Shown here in pieces: positions 19,696-30,233 of a DNA stretch of 64,000 nt (the stretch's first letter is position 1; each line of letters begins with the position of its first letter). Position numbers and translations under genes: made by a program. This DNA comes from Castanopsis chinensis. Lineage: Eukaryota > Streptophyta > Magnoliopsida > Fagales > Fagaceae. Below the pieces are notes generated by a model. The model had not been told where the DNA came from, did not search any database, and saw nothing but the letters and a program-made list of their open reading frames with translations. Location of the stretch: NCBI GenBank assembly GCA_032878915.1, contig JAVQMG010000115.1:5236501-5300500 (forward strand), in the 5' to 3' direction.

Positions 19696-20479
19696 CGAGT
19701 CTTTGGCCTTTTGCACAGTAGGGACTGGACATTGTGGGACCCTTCCCAAAAGCACTTGGAAACAAGAGGTGGTTAATAGTGGGCACCGACTATTTCACTA
19801 AATGGGTAGAAGCCGAGCCCCTATCGAATATTAGGGATGTGGATGCAAAGAAGTTTGTGTGGAAGAATATTGTCACCCGGTTTGGAGTCCCCCACACTCT
19901 CATCTCAGATAATGGTTTGCAGTTTGATAGTAAGGCTTTCAGACGATATTGCTGTGATCTTGGCATAACCAACAGGTACTCCACTCCAGGTAGATGGGTA
20001 GAAGGATTGCCTCATGTTCTGTAGATGTACCGGACTACGCCCGCAAATCCACGGGAGAGACGCCGTTCTCAATGACTTATGGCGCCGAGGCTGTGATTCC
20101 TTTGGAAACTGGGTTCCCGACGATGAGAACGAGTTCCTTTACTCCAGACAATAATGACAGATTACTAGAAAGGAGCCTAGACCTGGCTAAAGAGCGGAGA
20201 GAAATGGCCATGATCCAATTGGCTCATTATCAACAGAAATTGAAGTAGAGGTATGATTCACATGTGAACTCAAGGCCACTTGCTCATGGGGATTTAGTAT
20301 TGAGGAAAGTCATGGGTAATACCAAGAATCCAGCATAGGGGAAGTTAGGACCAAATTGGGAAGGGCCATACCGCATCACTTCAGTGGCTGGCATAGGAGC
20401 CTACTACCTTGTAGACTTAGATGAAAGGGTTGTGCCTCATCCCTGGAATGTAAGTAATTTGCGACGATATTATTATTAA
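19696..20479 (+). pseudogene. Integrase core and C-terminus (inner element), catalytic Glu deleted
   Basis: After the shift comes LNPLTSLWPFAQ, a TAG, then GLDIVGPFPKALGN with the first catalytic Asp (near 19727). TDYFTKWVEAEPL and HTLISDNGLQFDS give the second Asp (near 19905). The core then jumps from NRYSTPG directly to RWVEGLPHVL (near 19985-20020). The stretch that normally carries the catalytic Glu is absent, so this looks like an internal deletion. A further shift follows, then ETPFSMTYGAEAVIPLE and the C-terminal GKLGPNWEGPYRI, YYLVDLD and WNVSNLRRYY, ending at the TAA near 20479. Without the Glu this integrase cannot work. Confidence 0.85.
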
Positions 20480-20556
20480 TAAAAGGCACTTCTGCCACTT
20501 TGATTCTATTGATATTATGCTACATTTAATATTATGATCAACAATGTCAATATAAA

Positions 20557-21098
20557 TTCTAAAATAAAATCAAGGTTACGCCGGGTCCTCGGATCCTCTA
20601 TCTTGATCTAAAATAAAGTCAAGGTTACGTCAGGTCCTCGGATCCTCTATCTTAATCTAAAATAAACTCAAGGTTACGCCGGGTCCTCAGACCCTCTACC
20701 TTGATCTAAAATAAAATCAAGGCTATGCTGGGTCCTCGGATCCTCTATCTTGGTCTAAAATAAAATCAAGGGTACGTCGGGTCCTCGGATCCTCTACCTT
20801 GGTCTAAAATAAAATCAAGGTTACGTCGGGTCCTCGGATCATCTACCTTGGTCTAAAATAAAATCAAGGTTACGTCGAGTTCTCAGATCCTCTACCTTGG
20901 TCTAACATAAAAACAAGGTTACGCCGGGTCCTCGGATCCTCTACCTTGATCTAAAATAAAATCAAGGTTACGTCGGGTCCTCGGATCCTCTACCTTGGTC
21001 TAAAATAAAATCAAGGTTACGTCGGTTCCTCAGATCCTCTACCTTGGTCTAAAATAAGAATGAGGTTACGTCGGATCCTCAGATCCTCTACCTTGGGA
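20557..21098. repeat. 49-bp tandem array, about 11 copies
   Basis: The unit starts near TCTAAAATAAAATCAAGG, continues TTACGYCGGGTCCTCGGATCC and ends CTCTACCTTGG. I count eleven copies at a 49-bp period with scattered substitutions. Variants include GGTTACGCC against GGTTACGTC, and TTGATCT against TTGGTCT. It follows directly after the integrase. Tandem arrays in this untranslated zone are a known trait of Tat-type elements and can seed satellite DNA. Confidence 0.95.
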
Positions 21099-21813
21099 AA
21101 TAAACGTTTTAATGTTAGTTGTTAAACAAAGATTGGGTCGCGCAGATTCCTCGGAGTATATGTATACATCTTATGGAGATAAGTACTTCAGTAAGTACCC
21201 AACAGGTGTGTGACTGCAAAAAGCCCCCCCAAACTGTGGACTTCATGGAACTTCATTTTTTACTAAGTATTAAGCACCACATTTGAGCCACCCTTACTTC
21301 AAGCGTGGAATGTATCAGAGATGTTAGCGTTTCTTGTCTTGACATTTTGTTGTGAAGGTATTTCTCAAGTGGGTCTTAATCGAATTGGTTTCACACGAAC
21401 GTCTTGCTTTTTAAGTGTCTTATTCATCATTAGAATTGAATGAAAACTTGTGGTCATCACTTAAATCATTTGCAAGTATATGAGTTTCGCAAATTTCCTT
21501 TATCCTCATTCGGTTATTGATATGGAATTATTAATACATGCCATAAAGTCAAGCTGTTATTTTGTCATACTGTGTGAATAATGATAACAAGACCTGTTTG
21601 CAGCTAATATAACACAAAGTAGTAACTTAAATTGGAAACTCTTCTCATTAAGTAAAAGATTCTTCAATACATTCACAACCGAACTGGTGAATTACAAGAA
21701 AGAGAAAGTAACCAAAAAAAAAAAAAACAAACAAGAAAAAGACGGAGCTAAAACTATTTAGCTAAAACAAAAAAAGGGAAGATGAAGAAACTGTAACAAA
21801 GGCTAAAGAACCG
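21099..21813. other. Untranslated spacer of the inner element
   Basis: No coding capacity is seen. It lies between the 49-bp array and the 3' end of the antisense gene. A-rich stretches near 21714-21760, just past the antisense stop codon, would be downstream sequence for that gene. Confidence 0.6.
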
Positions 21814-24468
21814 TCATGGTTTGGGCTGGACTTGGTCTTTAGGGTCAGCAGAAGCCATTACCGAGGCCGAGGATCCCCCAGCCACCTCCTTATCCTTGGG
21901 ACCCCCCTTTGGCACGATGGGCAAGGTCGCCAAAACTATTTCCAAGGTTTCGTTGGCCTTTAGTTTGGGGGGCAGCACTTTTGGGGCAACTGGAAGTGGT
22001 GCATCTTCAGGTTGGACCCCACTTGTATCAACGGCAGCTTCCTCCATTGGTGTCCCGGCTGCAGAAGAGCCAGCATCATCCTTGGCTTGAGCAGAAGAGG
22101 CCACTCGGATGGCAGGAGGGATGTAGGCGTTTTCCACCTTCCATAGGGGAGAGGAAGCATCAACCCCAACTTGGGAGAGGGCTTCCTTCCACACTTGGAG
22201 GCAGTAATCCCTACAAACCTCCGGCACTTGGGCTTTGAAGGTGTCAGTAGTTTCTGCCACCCTCACCTCGTAGCCACTCTGCTCTGCCTGGTCAACCATT
22301 TCTTCTGCCTCTTGCGCCTTGGCAAGGGCCTCCTCCTTAGCCTTAATAGCCTCCTATTTAGCCTCCTCAGCTTCTTAAGGTCCTGCTTGAGGCCTTCAAT
22401 CAGCTTCTTGGCAGAGGCGAGGTTCTCATCGGCCTGCCTCAGTTGTAGCCTCTGCTTCTCGGCCTGCCTCTCAGTAGTCTTGAGCTGAGCCTCCAAGCTA
22501 GACCTTTCACTTTTTGTCTTGGTTAAGCTGGAGGTAACTTCTTGCAGCTTCTTTTCCTTTAGCTCAAGGATCCTTTGGGTGTGATCCAGCCTCACCTCCC
22601 CGGCCCTTAGCAACTTATAAGAATTAGCTACGATCTCCTCCGCCCTGTGCGTAGATTGAACAGCCTACGCACAAAGTGTTGTCAGTTAGTGGCATGCAGA
22701 AGCAGTTAATATCAAACAGGAAGTAACAATAATAAGTACGATAACAAAAAACATAAGTAGTAGGGAACGTTCAATTGAAACCTTTACCATGGCTAATTCT
22801 TTCTTCAAGATCATAAAAACATTATGATCCCTCATCCTTCGTAACTTGCCCATGTCCTTGAGCAGCAGAAGCGCTTGCTCTAAGGCATCTGCGATGCACA
22901 CAGCGGTGCCCTCGTCGGAGCCCCTTATGGAGGCATCGGCAGTGACTGCCTGATCATCCACGTTCATCTAGGGAGCCCAAATGGACGCATGGACGGCTAC
23001 GGGGGGATCAGCCCGTCTTTCCGACCTCGGTTGAACATGACAAGCATGCCTCCCTCCCCTTTCCTATTCCACATCTTTGGTGGGGAGGTCTTTGCCCCTC
23101 TCAACCAACTCCTTTCCTGTGGGCTGATCCCTTTTCCTTTTATGGTCAGCTGGATCGGGGTGTTGGGATTGGGTTGAAGGAAGAAGAGAGAGTTTTACTG
23201 AAGGAACCCTCTTAGTGCCCTTATCTTTGGTCTTTACTGGGGGAACTTTAGGAAGCTCCTGGGCTTCAACTTGAGCTTCCAGCACATCCTTAAGACTGGG
23301 TTTAGATCTACGTTGTATACCCATAGTCCCGAGTCGTTGTTCAGCGTCCGAGGATGTTAGTAAAGGCGTGCCGACAACAGTAGATTGGTCTCTAGGTGAT
23401 GGAAGCCGGTCAAAAACTTCAAACTCTTCTTCTAAATCCGAGAGTTCAATGATCTCTTCCTCTTCTTCTGCTTCTTCCTCTTCTTCTTCCTCCTCTTCCT
23501 TTGTAATTGGCTGAGAAGAGGAGCTTTCACCCAATTTAGGTCGAGTTGAGGATGCAGCGAGAGGAAGGGCTCTTGGGACAATCTTCACGGGCTTAGTGAT
23601 GAAAGTCCCTTGAGGAACAGGGGCACCCACAGGGAGCAGAAAGCCTTCAATTGCAACACTTATCCTAGGTAGCCGTGGGTCTTTCTCTTTGATGACGCAC
23701 TTTGGCACTTGGAATGCAGTGGAAATGGGATCGTACCCGAGGATAAGGTGTGCTGCGCGAAGCTGACCGTCCGAGTGCACAAATACCTTGGCTCTTAGAA
23801 TTTTATCCAGACGAGCAAAGTTGACGAGGTGGGCACGACGAGTGAGCGCGCGGCGATCTGCACAAATATTCAAAAAAATGAAACGGTAAGGGCAAATCAA
23901 AGAGAAACATAACCGTAGAAAGACAACAAAGAAGAAAAATAAAACTAACGCTACACCAATACTCACTAGGTTCCCCCTCCCTTGTCGGACAGGGGAGACC
24001 GTCATGCCAATCCCCGGACAGTATTAGGAAATCTTTGTTCAAACCTTTGTTGGAGTGGGGGAGGCATTGAATTAACCTAACCTTGGCGTGCCTAAATTTT
24101 AGGTAATATCCTGGCTCTTTCAGATGGTGAAGGTTATACACCCAGTTCACCTCATGGTGAGTAAGTCCTAGTCCTAGTCTTTCGTTTAAGACGTCTACGG
24201 CACCTAGAATCCTAAACATATTTGGGACACATTGTGTGGGAGATAATCTAGCGGTTCGGAGATAGTCCTTAGTGATTGGCCTCATAGGGATTCTTATTCC
24301 CCCCTCTATGAATGCTATCATAGGAATCACCACCTCACCGGTATCCCTATCGGTGTGCCACCTTCCTTGCTGACAATATTTGACAGATACTCCCAGCGGG
24401 ATTCCATATCTGGCCTTAAAATCCTCTATTTTTTCAGGACTATCTACTAAGTGTGCGAACCTACTCAT
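21814..24468 (-). pseudogene. Antisense three-exon gene of the inner element (gypsy-associated domain plus coiled coil)
   Basis: Reads against gag-pol. Exons by GT-AG borders on the minus strand are 24468-23967, 23857-22788 and 22664-21814; the phase is kept at both joins, giving about 800 codons. Exon 1 (MSRFAHLVDSPEKIEDF, GGIRIPMRPITKDYL, PTQCVPNMFRIL) resembles the Pfam family called putative gypsy type transposon. Exon 2 is polar, with a long Glu run (about 23448-23500) and a basic DHKRKRDQP stretch. Exon 3 is Lys/Glu/Gln-rich, as in a coiled coil (LELKEKKLQEVTSSLTKTK, TERQAEKQRLQLRQADEN), then Ala/Pro/Ser-rich. Breaks: in-frame TAGs at the end of the 23064 frame and just before 22967, and a frameshift plus stop near 22350. 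Function unknown. The start is the first ATG after a TATA box 250 bp upstream. Confidence 0.8.
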
Positions 24469-24717
24469 TTTCTAAAAATAAAAAGAGAATATTGTGGTGG
24501 GGATGAGAAATCTATGTGGCCGAGGACAGAGAAACTAAGAATAACGAGAAAGAAAGAACAACAATGCAACAAGTAGAGGTTTGGGGAGAACTTACTTTAG
24601 AACAATAGGATCACCTCAGCTTAAATCTTGGAAGGCAGTAAGACGCGTGTAGAATGCGAGGTAGGCTAAATTCGTTGTACAAGCTCTGAAATGATCAGAG
24701 AACCTTTGAACTGACGG

Positions 24718-24750
24718 TATTTATATCGCGAAAAATCATAAAGCGGGAAA
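24718..24750 (-). promoter_or_regulatory. Putative promoter of the antisense gene: TATA box and E2F-like sites
   Basis: On the minus strand, GATATAAATA (24727-24718) is a good TATA box about 250 bp before the ATG at 24468. Just upstream TTTCCCGC (24750-24743) matches the E2F consensus, and GGCGGGAG lies beside it in opposite orientation. The arrangement suggests S-phase-linked transcription, but this is inference. Confidence 0.45.
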
Positions 24751-24947
24751 CCTCCCGCCTATCTCCTTAAAATGCGCCCACCCGCTGGATAAGCATCACA
24801 CGGGTGAACGTGGGGAACAGGGAGCCGCTAGTATTTAATGGGAACACATTCCGCATAATAAAACACCAAAAGCAGATCGTTCTGAATGCATGTGTCGAAA
24901 TCCTCATTCCTCCCAGAGAAGTAGAAATGAGGATCTCGAGGGGCTAT

Positions 24948-25749
24948 TGTAGTGCCAACGGGCCCAAGATATGTATTGGGTCGAGCCAAAGGTTCTAGCA
25001 AGGTGGAAAGCCCAACCAAATAGCATGGGTGGTTCGAGGACACGATAAGTCCCACCTATGAAGTAACATTACAAAAGAAAAATGCCATGTATGAGCAGAA
25101 CATCACGAAACATGATGTCCGAGGATGGCCAAGTCCTCGGCAACATGCTGCCGAGGACGAGGCGAATGATCTGGCAGCTTAAGGGCATCCGTATTGAAGA
25201 CCTTGGACACAAAGACTAAGAAAATGAGAATAGGAGTTAAAAGGGAATGACAGACAAATATCAAAGATAAAGCTGCTACTACCGCATTGAAGACTCTATA
25301 CCTACCTCTCTGACCGCATTAATGGGGAAGTGACGCCTGAATGTTGGAGTTCAGCCTTATACCTACCACCAAAGACTTTGGTAGAAAGGGGTGATGGGAC
25401 AAGTATCTAAAAGAGGCACCTAATCCACACGTGTTAGAAAGAAGGATAAGGAGGAAGGCCTATAAAAGGTGAGGGAAGAAGAAAGAAAAAGGGGGAGAGA
25501 AAAAGACAGAGACACAAGAGAGAAATTGTAAAGAGAGGCCAAAGATAGTCCTCAGCATGTATATATATGATACAATTTTCACCCATAGACGAGGAGAAAG
25601 CATGAGTTCTATGATTTAATCTATCTTTCGCGTTATCCAACATCCATTAACCTAAATTAGAAGCCCACTTTCTATAAATTCATTGTTTTGGCCTCATTAG
25701 GCTAGTTTCGAAAGTGCAACTTCAACCCAATGCAACTTGTGTCCTTACA
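24948..25749 (+). repeat. 3' LTR of the inner element
   Basis: Begins TGTAGTGCCAACGGGCCC and ends GTGTCCTTACA, collinear with 14369-15169. TATA box at 25461. The preceding GAGGATCTCGAGGGGCTAT is the likely, impure, polypurine tract. Confidence 0.95.
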
Positions 25750-27479
25750 GTAGGTATTGAGTGAACAACAATTAGCTTATTAAAAGAAGCAACTATCAGT
25801 CTGTCGTATCAAAATATGTTGCCAAGTCAAAGTCAAGAAGGAGAATCACCTCTTCATATGCGACTAACCTCTCTGAGGGAGAAATTAATTGCTTTGAAAG
25901 GGCGGGCCTGAAAGACTTGTGTTTAGTAAGGTCTTTTTCCGTTACCAGAGAACATGGATTGGAGAGGGAGAGGGAGATTGACTCATTCGGTGCATGCCTT
26001 CCACTCTGTTCTTTTTTTTTTTTTTTTTTTTTACTCTTCTCTCTATTCCTTAGTTCTTTCCTTTCTTTCTTTTCGTTTTTTACTCTCCTTTCTACTTTCT
26101 CTAATTCTTTCTCTCTTTTCCCTTGGCTTTCCTTTTACTCTTGCTGCCTTTTGATTCTAGTGATTATACCCCAGAGGTTGTCGTCCTCCTTTCGTGCACA
26201 GCGAAGGTTCCTTATATAGTGCCAGACGTGCTTGGCTTTTATCATTTTAGCCCTTAACTGTTTTTGTCTAGTGCGAGTGTCCTTGCTAACCATCACTAAC
26301 TGGCCAGTCATCCAGCCAGCGCCACTTACTTACACTGGCCGCGCCACTCTCCCTCACCAGACAAAGAAGGCTCTTTTGTTTGCTTGTTTGCCATGGCATT
26401 CTTACCTGTCACGGTATAAGTACTTTCCTTCTTTCCGTCCCTCATAGTATGCACCTAGTGGTTCCAACTCAGTTTTGCCTTTTTGGGTGATATGTCATCC
26501 CAGCAGGACATTGCCTCCAAAAAAGCTTAAGTGGGAAACAAGAAAATGGGTTTTTCCCCCTCCCCACTGCTAGACCATGCCCTCTTACCTCTGACCCATG
26601 ACCTCATCGCTTCCTGCATTGGCTGGGTACAGGCTGGTAGTGTCTAAGCTTTGCGGGTGCCTTACCTCCATGTTCATCCAAATTTTGTCCGTTGCTCATG
26701 TGTCTGCCGCGGTCTAAAGGTCAATCTGCCCAATCTACCGTTCATCTTTGACTTCTTACGACGTGGGCTGCTTTCTCTGACTCCTCATTTATGGCTTGCT
26801 TCTTTAGGGGGCTGGGCCTTGCCCGATTGTGGGCTTTCCCGTACTTTTATTCTCAGCCTTGTTGTTTTGTTTCTTGCCGCACCATTCTGTTATGCCAGCT
26901 GTGAAGTTTGCTTGACCCAAGGCTGCTGGGCCTCCTCAAGTTTTACTGTTCATTCCTTTTCTGATGGCCCAATAAACTCATTGGGCCCTTTTACTACTTG
27001 CGGGCTCCCTCATCCCGCCTACTTTTTTTTGGGGCATCCTTGGCCCGTTTACTTTTCTTGGGGCGTCCTCGGCCTGTTTACTTTCTTGGGGCGTCCTCAG
27101 CCCTTTCCAATTCTATGCTTCCCATGGGCTTTTACTGGCTCCTTGGGCTCCCTTGGCCCAAATGCTTCAAACTTCATCTTTAGGGCTTATAAATTCTCCA
27201 TAGCCTCCTACTTTCTTTGCTTATATTGCTTTAAGCCTGCTGCAACGGCTGTGGCATATTCTCACTTTTCTACATCCATATTACCCATGGATTTGCTATT
27301 TCTTGCTTCAGAGCCTTCCTATGCCCATTTACTTCTTCAAGGCCCATTTGTTTGCCTTATGGACCCATGATTCATTATTCCTGTCACTTTGGGCTTAATG
27401 ATATTTCCATCCCACTCTCTTCTGCTCGTGTGTTGGGCTTTTCCTCCTACTAGGCTTCTAAAAAAAATGAGCATCTACA

Positions 27480-27491
27480 TTTAGCCCCCTG
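27480..27491 (-). other. Polypurine tract of the outer element
   Basis: On the minus strand TCAGGGGGCTAA abuts the LTR start TGTAGATGCTC. Its position and purine bias fit the plus-strand primer of an LTR element. Confidence 0.65.
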
Positions 27492-27868
27492 AGCATATGA
27501 AATGCTTCTACTATTCATATGTGAACAAAGACTTTCATATCCCTTCCGTTTTCTTCTTCTTTTCCTTCGCGGGCTTTTCGAAAAGTGGACCCCAACTCAT
27601 ACACATTTTTTTTTCTGCCATGAACAGTGTTGTCTCTTCGAATTTCCAAGTTTAGCAGCTATTCTGAAACACAACGTCTGCTTCATTAACTTCTTCCCTT
27701 ATCCACTGACTGACCCATCGCATCCTTTCGCACCTTTCCTCATGGCATGGATTTTTATGACCGAGTCCCTTCAGATTTCGGACACAAACATCCTTTCCCT
27801 TCTTTTTTCCTCTCTGTGTCTTTCTTCCCAATCACCACAAATTGTTTTCCTTGATCAACTGATACATT

Positions 27869-30195
27869 ATGACACCGGCAAAAGGTCAAACCTCTTCCTA
27901 CCATAAGGGGAAAGAGGTTACTAACGATCTTGCTGCGCGTGAGGTAGGCGAAGAGGTTGCCATTTTTGAATCAGACCATTTTGACGAGGAAGTAGAACGA
28001 CGCGACCCTAACAGCGAGTGTGCCCCCCTCATAGATCCTTGGTATGATGTTCATGACCATTTCCCTAAGGTCCTTGGCAATTATGCGTCGCCACCGCCGG
28101 GCCATGTGTGGCTCGCTCTCTGCCGGCATAACCCCGATGTTTCTTGGGCTCCATTGGCCTCTTCGATCTCCTATCTCTCTATCCGCCAAGGTGTTTCACT
28201 CCCTATACCCATCCATTTTAAGTTTAGATCTGGCACTGCCTTGGGTTGGAAGGAATTGGTAGATAGAGAGTTATCGGATACGAATTTCATGGGTTTACTT
28301 CAGCGGGCCGGTGTATTGAAGGCCATTGTTCTATCCCATCGTTTGGCCAATTTCAGGGACTTGTTTAATCTCTACCACTTAGTCTACCGATGGTGCATCA
28401 CCACCCACACCTTCTTTCTCTCTTGCGGTGAGATCACCGCAACCTTGGAGGACGTGGCAAATCAGTTGCTTCTGCCCATTCTTGGTGATGTCGATCCTAC
28501 CACTCTTGAGCTTTCTCTAGAAGAGGAGGCTATAGAGGCCGAATTGAAGAAAATGATGAGTGCTAACGCCAAGTAGTCATTCTGGATTGGTTCTCCTTCA
28601 AAGCTTTCTGCCATTACTAGCCATGCAGCCTTTATTACATTCTGGTTGTGTAAGTTTGTTTTTGGTTCTCATCCCCACTATGTTGTGAAGCCTCTGTACT
28701 TTCGATTAGCCATCAAGATTTCTACTGAGGTGAGTCTGCCGCTAGCACCCATGTTCCTTGGGCATCTATATGTGCAATTAGACATCCTGTGGAGCAACAA
28801 GAGTCAAGCAGGTTCTTGTCACTTGATCACCACTTCTGTTCACAGTACCATTTTGCAACACATGTTGTACGAACGTTGTGCCAAGAGAAGTACAGTTCAT
28901 GTCTGGAGGTTATTACGAATTTTTGTGGTAGGTTTGATTCTGATTTCCCTTTGGCTTTTCATTGGGCTGGTTTAAAATCGATTGGGCATCCCATTATTGA
29001 ATTCTTCGATAAAGGAGTCAGGTTTTCTTGGAGGTCGTATAGGAATTTAGGCACTAGTTATACGTGTATGGATTATGTTATGGGTACATTTGTTGATGTT
29101 GTTGGCACTACCACCCCGCTAACTAGCTTTGAGGAATGGGGTATAACATATTTGGCAGCCACAAACGCTGGGTGGTTGCCTTATTTGGCTGATGAAGGCG
29201 TTAGGTTTGTACATTATCCTGCCAAATGTGTGAGGAGGCAATTTGGACTAGATCAGGACATTCTTAATGACATCTCTTTTCTTGTGAAGCCTTCCACTTC
29301 CATCTGACCTTTTCTGCAGCATACTGCTTTTGAGTTTTAGAGCCAGCGCTTCACCACCGTTACTATTCCAGGCTTTTAGAGGGAAGGCATTTGCACTACT
29401 GCTATGCATGGGTACTGGTAGGCAGTAATGATTTCTTTTGAGAAGGAGTTATTGGGTAGCCGTGGATTTTTCCTCATTCCACCTGATGGGCTTGGCGCGG
29501 TTGTCTCCGCCAATCACCACTTGCTTCTACCTTCTGCATCTGTGCGAGCTTACGCTAGAAAACAAAGCCATTTTGCCATATTCGAGTGGGTCGAGGAGGA
29601 GAAAAGGTGGTATTAGCACGTTGGCAATTATCCCGTGGGCTGGGAGAAAAAAGTGAAAGTCATTAATGTCCCTGTGCCAGTGAAAAAAAGTTCTACCAAG
29701 TCCAAGCCTGCAAAGAAGAAGGCAAGTGATGATTCTTCTAAAACTTGCTTAGATATTGTTCCTTTTGAAAGTGATCTGCCTCCTATGAATAACATAGCAT
29801 TAGAGAGCACTACTTCTCTTTCCATTCGCACCCACTCCAGCAAGCATTCCGCCGCAGGTAAAACCAGGCCTACCATTCCTCGACCATCCACTAATGCTCC
29901 TCCCTTTAGCAGGACACGGGGTAGTAAAAGGAAAACTTCTCCTCCCAAAGCCCCCACCATTACTGAGCGGAGGGTATGTCATCTCTAACTTTCCCTTATT
30001 CTTTGTCATTCTTATTTAGGATTCTTCTTGCGGCTAACTCATGTTCCTGCTGGCTTGTTCCCTTCTTCTTATTTTTCTCTTGCAGTCGAAGTACAAGGAA
30101 AACTCGTCTGCTACCCATCCTATTCCGCTTGATGAGCCCGAGTTTGAAGTATGCCTTCTTCTTCCCTTTTTTTTTATTTTTATTTTTTATATTTT

Positions 30196-30233
<38 letters not shown>

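Larger units (their letters stand above)
14369..25749 (+). mobile_element. Tat-type Ty3/gypsy retrotransposon, 11.4 kb, inserted in the outer LTR
   Basis: Perfect 5-bp duplication GTAGG at 14364-14368 and 25750-25754; LTRs of 801 and 802 bp start TG and end CA. Order on the plus strand: LTR, primer site TGGCACCGTCTATGGGAA (15172), gag, protease, RT, RNase H, archaeal-type RNase H, integrase (ends near 20479), an 11-copy 49-bp tandem array, an antisense three-exon gene (24468 down to 21814), and the right LTR. By eye the LTRs differ at roughly 30 positions, mostly C/T and G/A changes, so the insertion is fairly young. Coding frames carry stops and shifts. Confidence 0.95.
14061..27479 (-). repeat. 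3' LTR of the outer element (interrupted)
   Basis: The LTR consists of 14061-14368 plus 25755-27479, about 2.03 kb, separated by the complete inner element. Its match at 38106-41078 runs through the same landmarks (GCAAATGTTAG, CACTAAGCCC-like, GTAGGTATTGAGTGAACAAC, CAGAGAACATGGATTGGAGA, GGGCTTTTCCTCCT). It contains a poly-T run near 26012. The long plus-strand open frame at 26651-27370 is LTR sequence, not a gene. Confidence 0.9.

Noticed and set aside
20557..21098. Possible CRISPR-like array
   Set aside because: Units are contiguous 49-bp repeats with no spacers, inside a plant retrotransposon.
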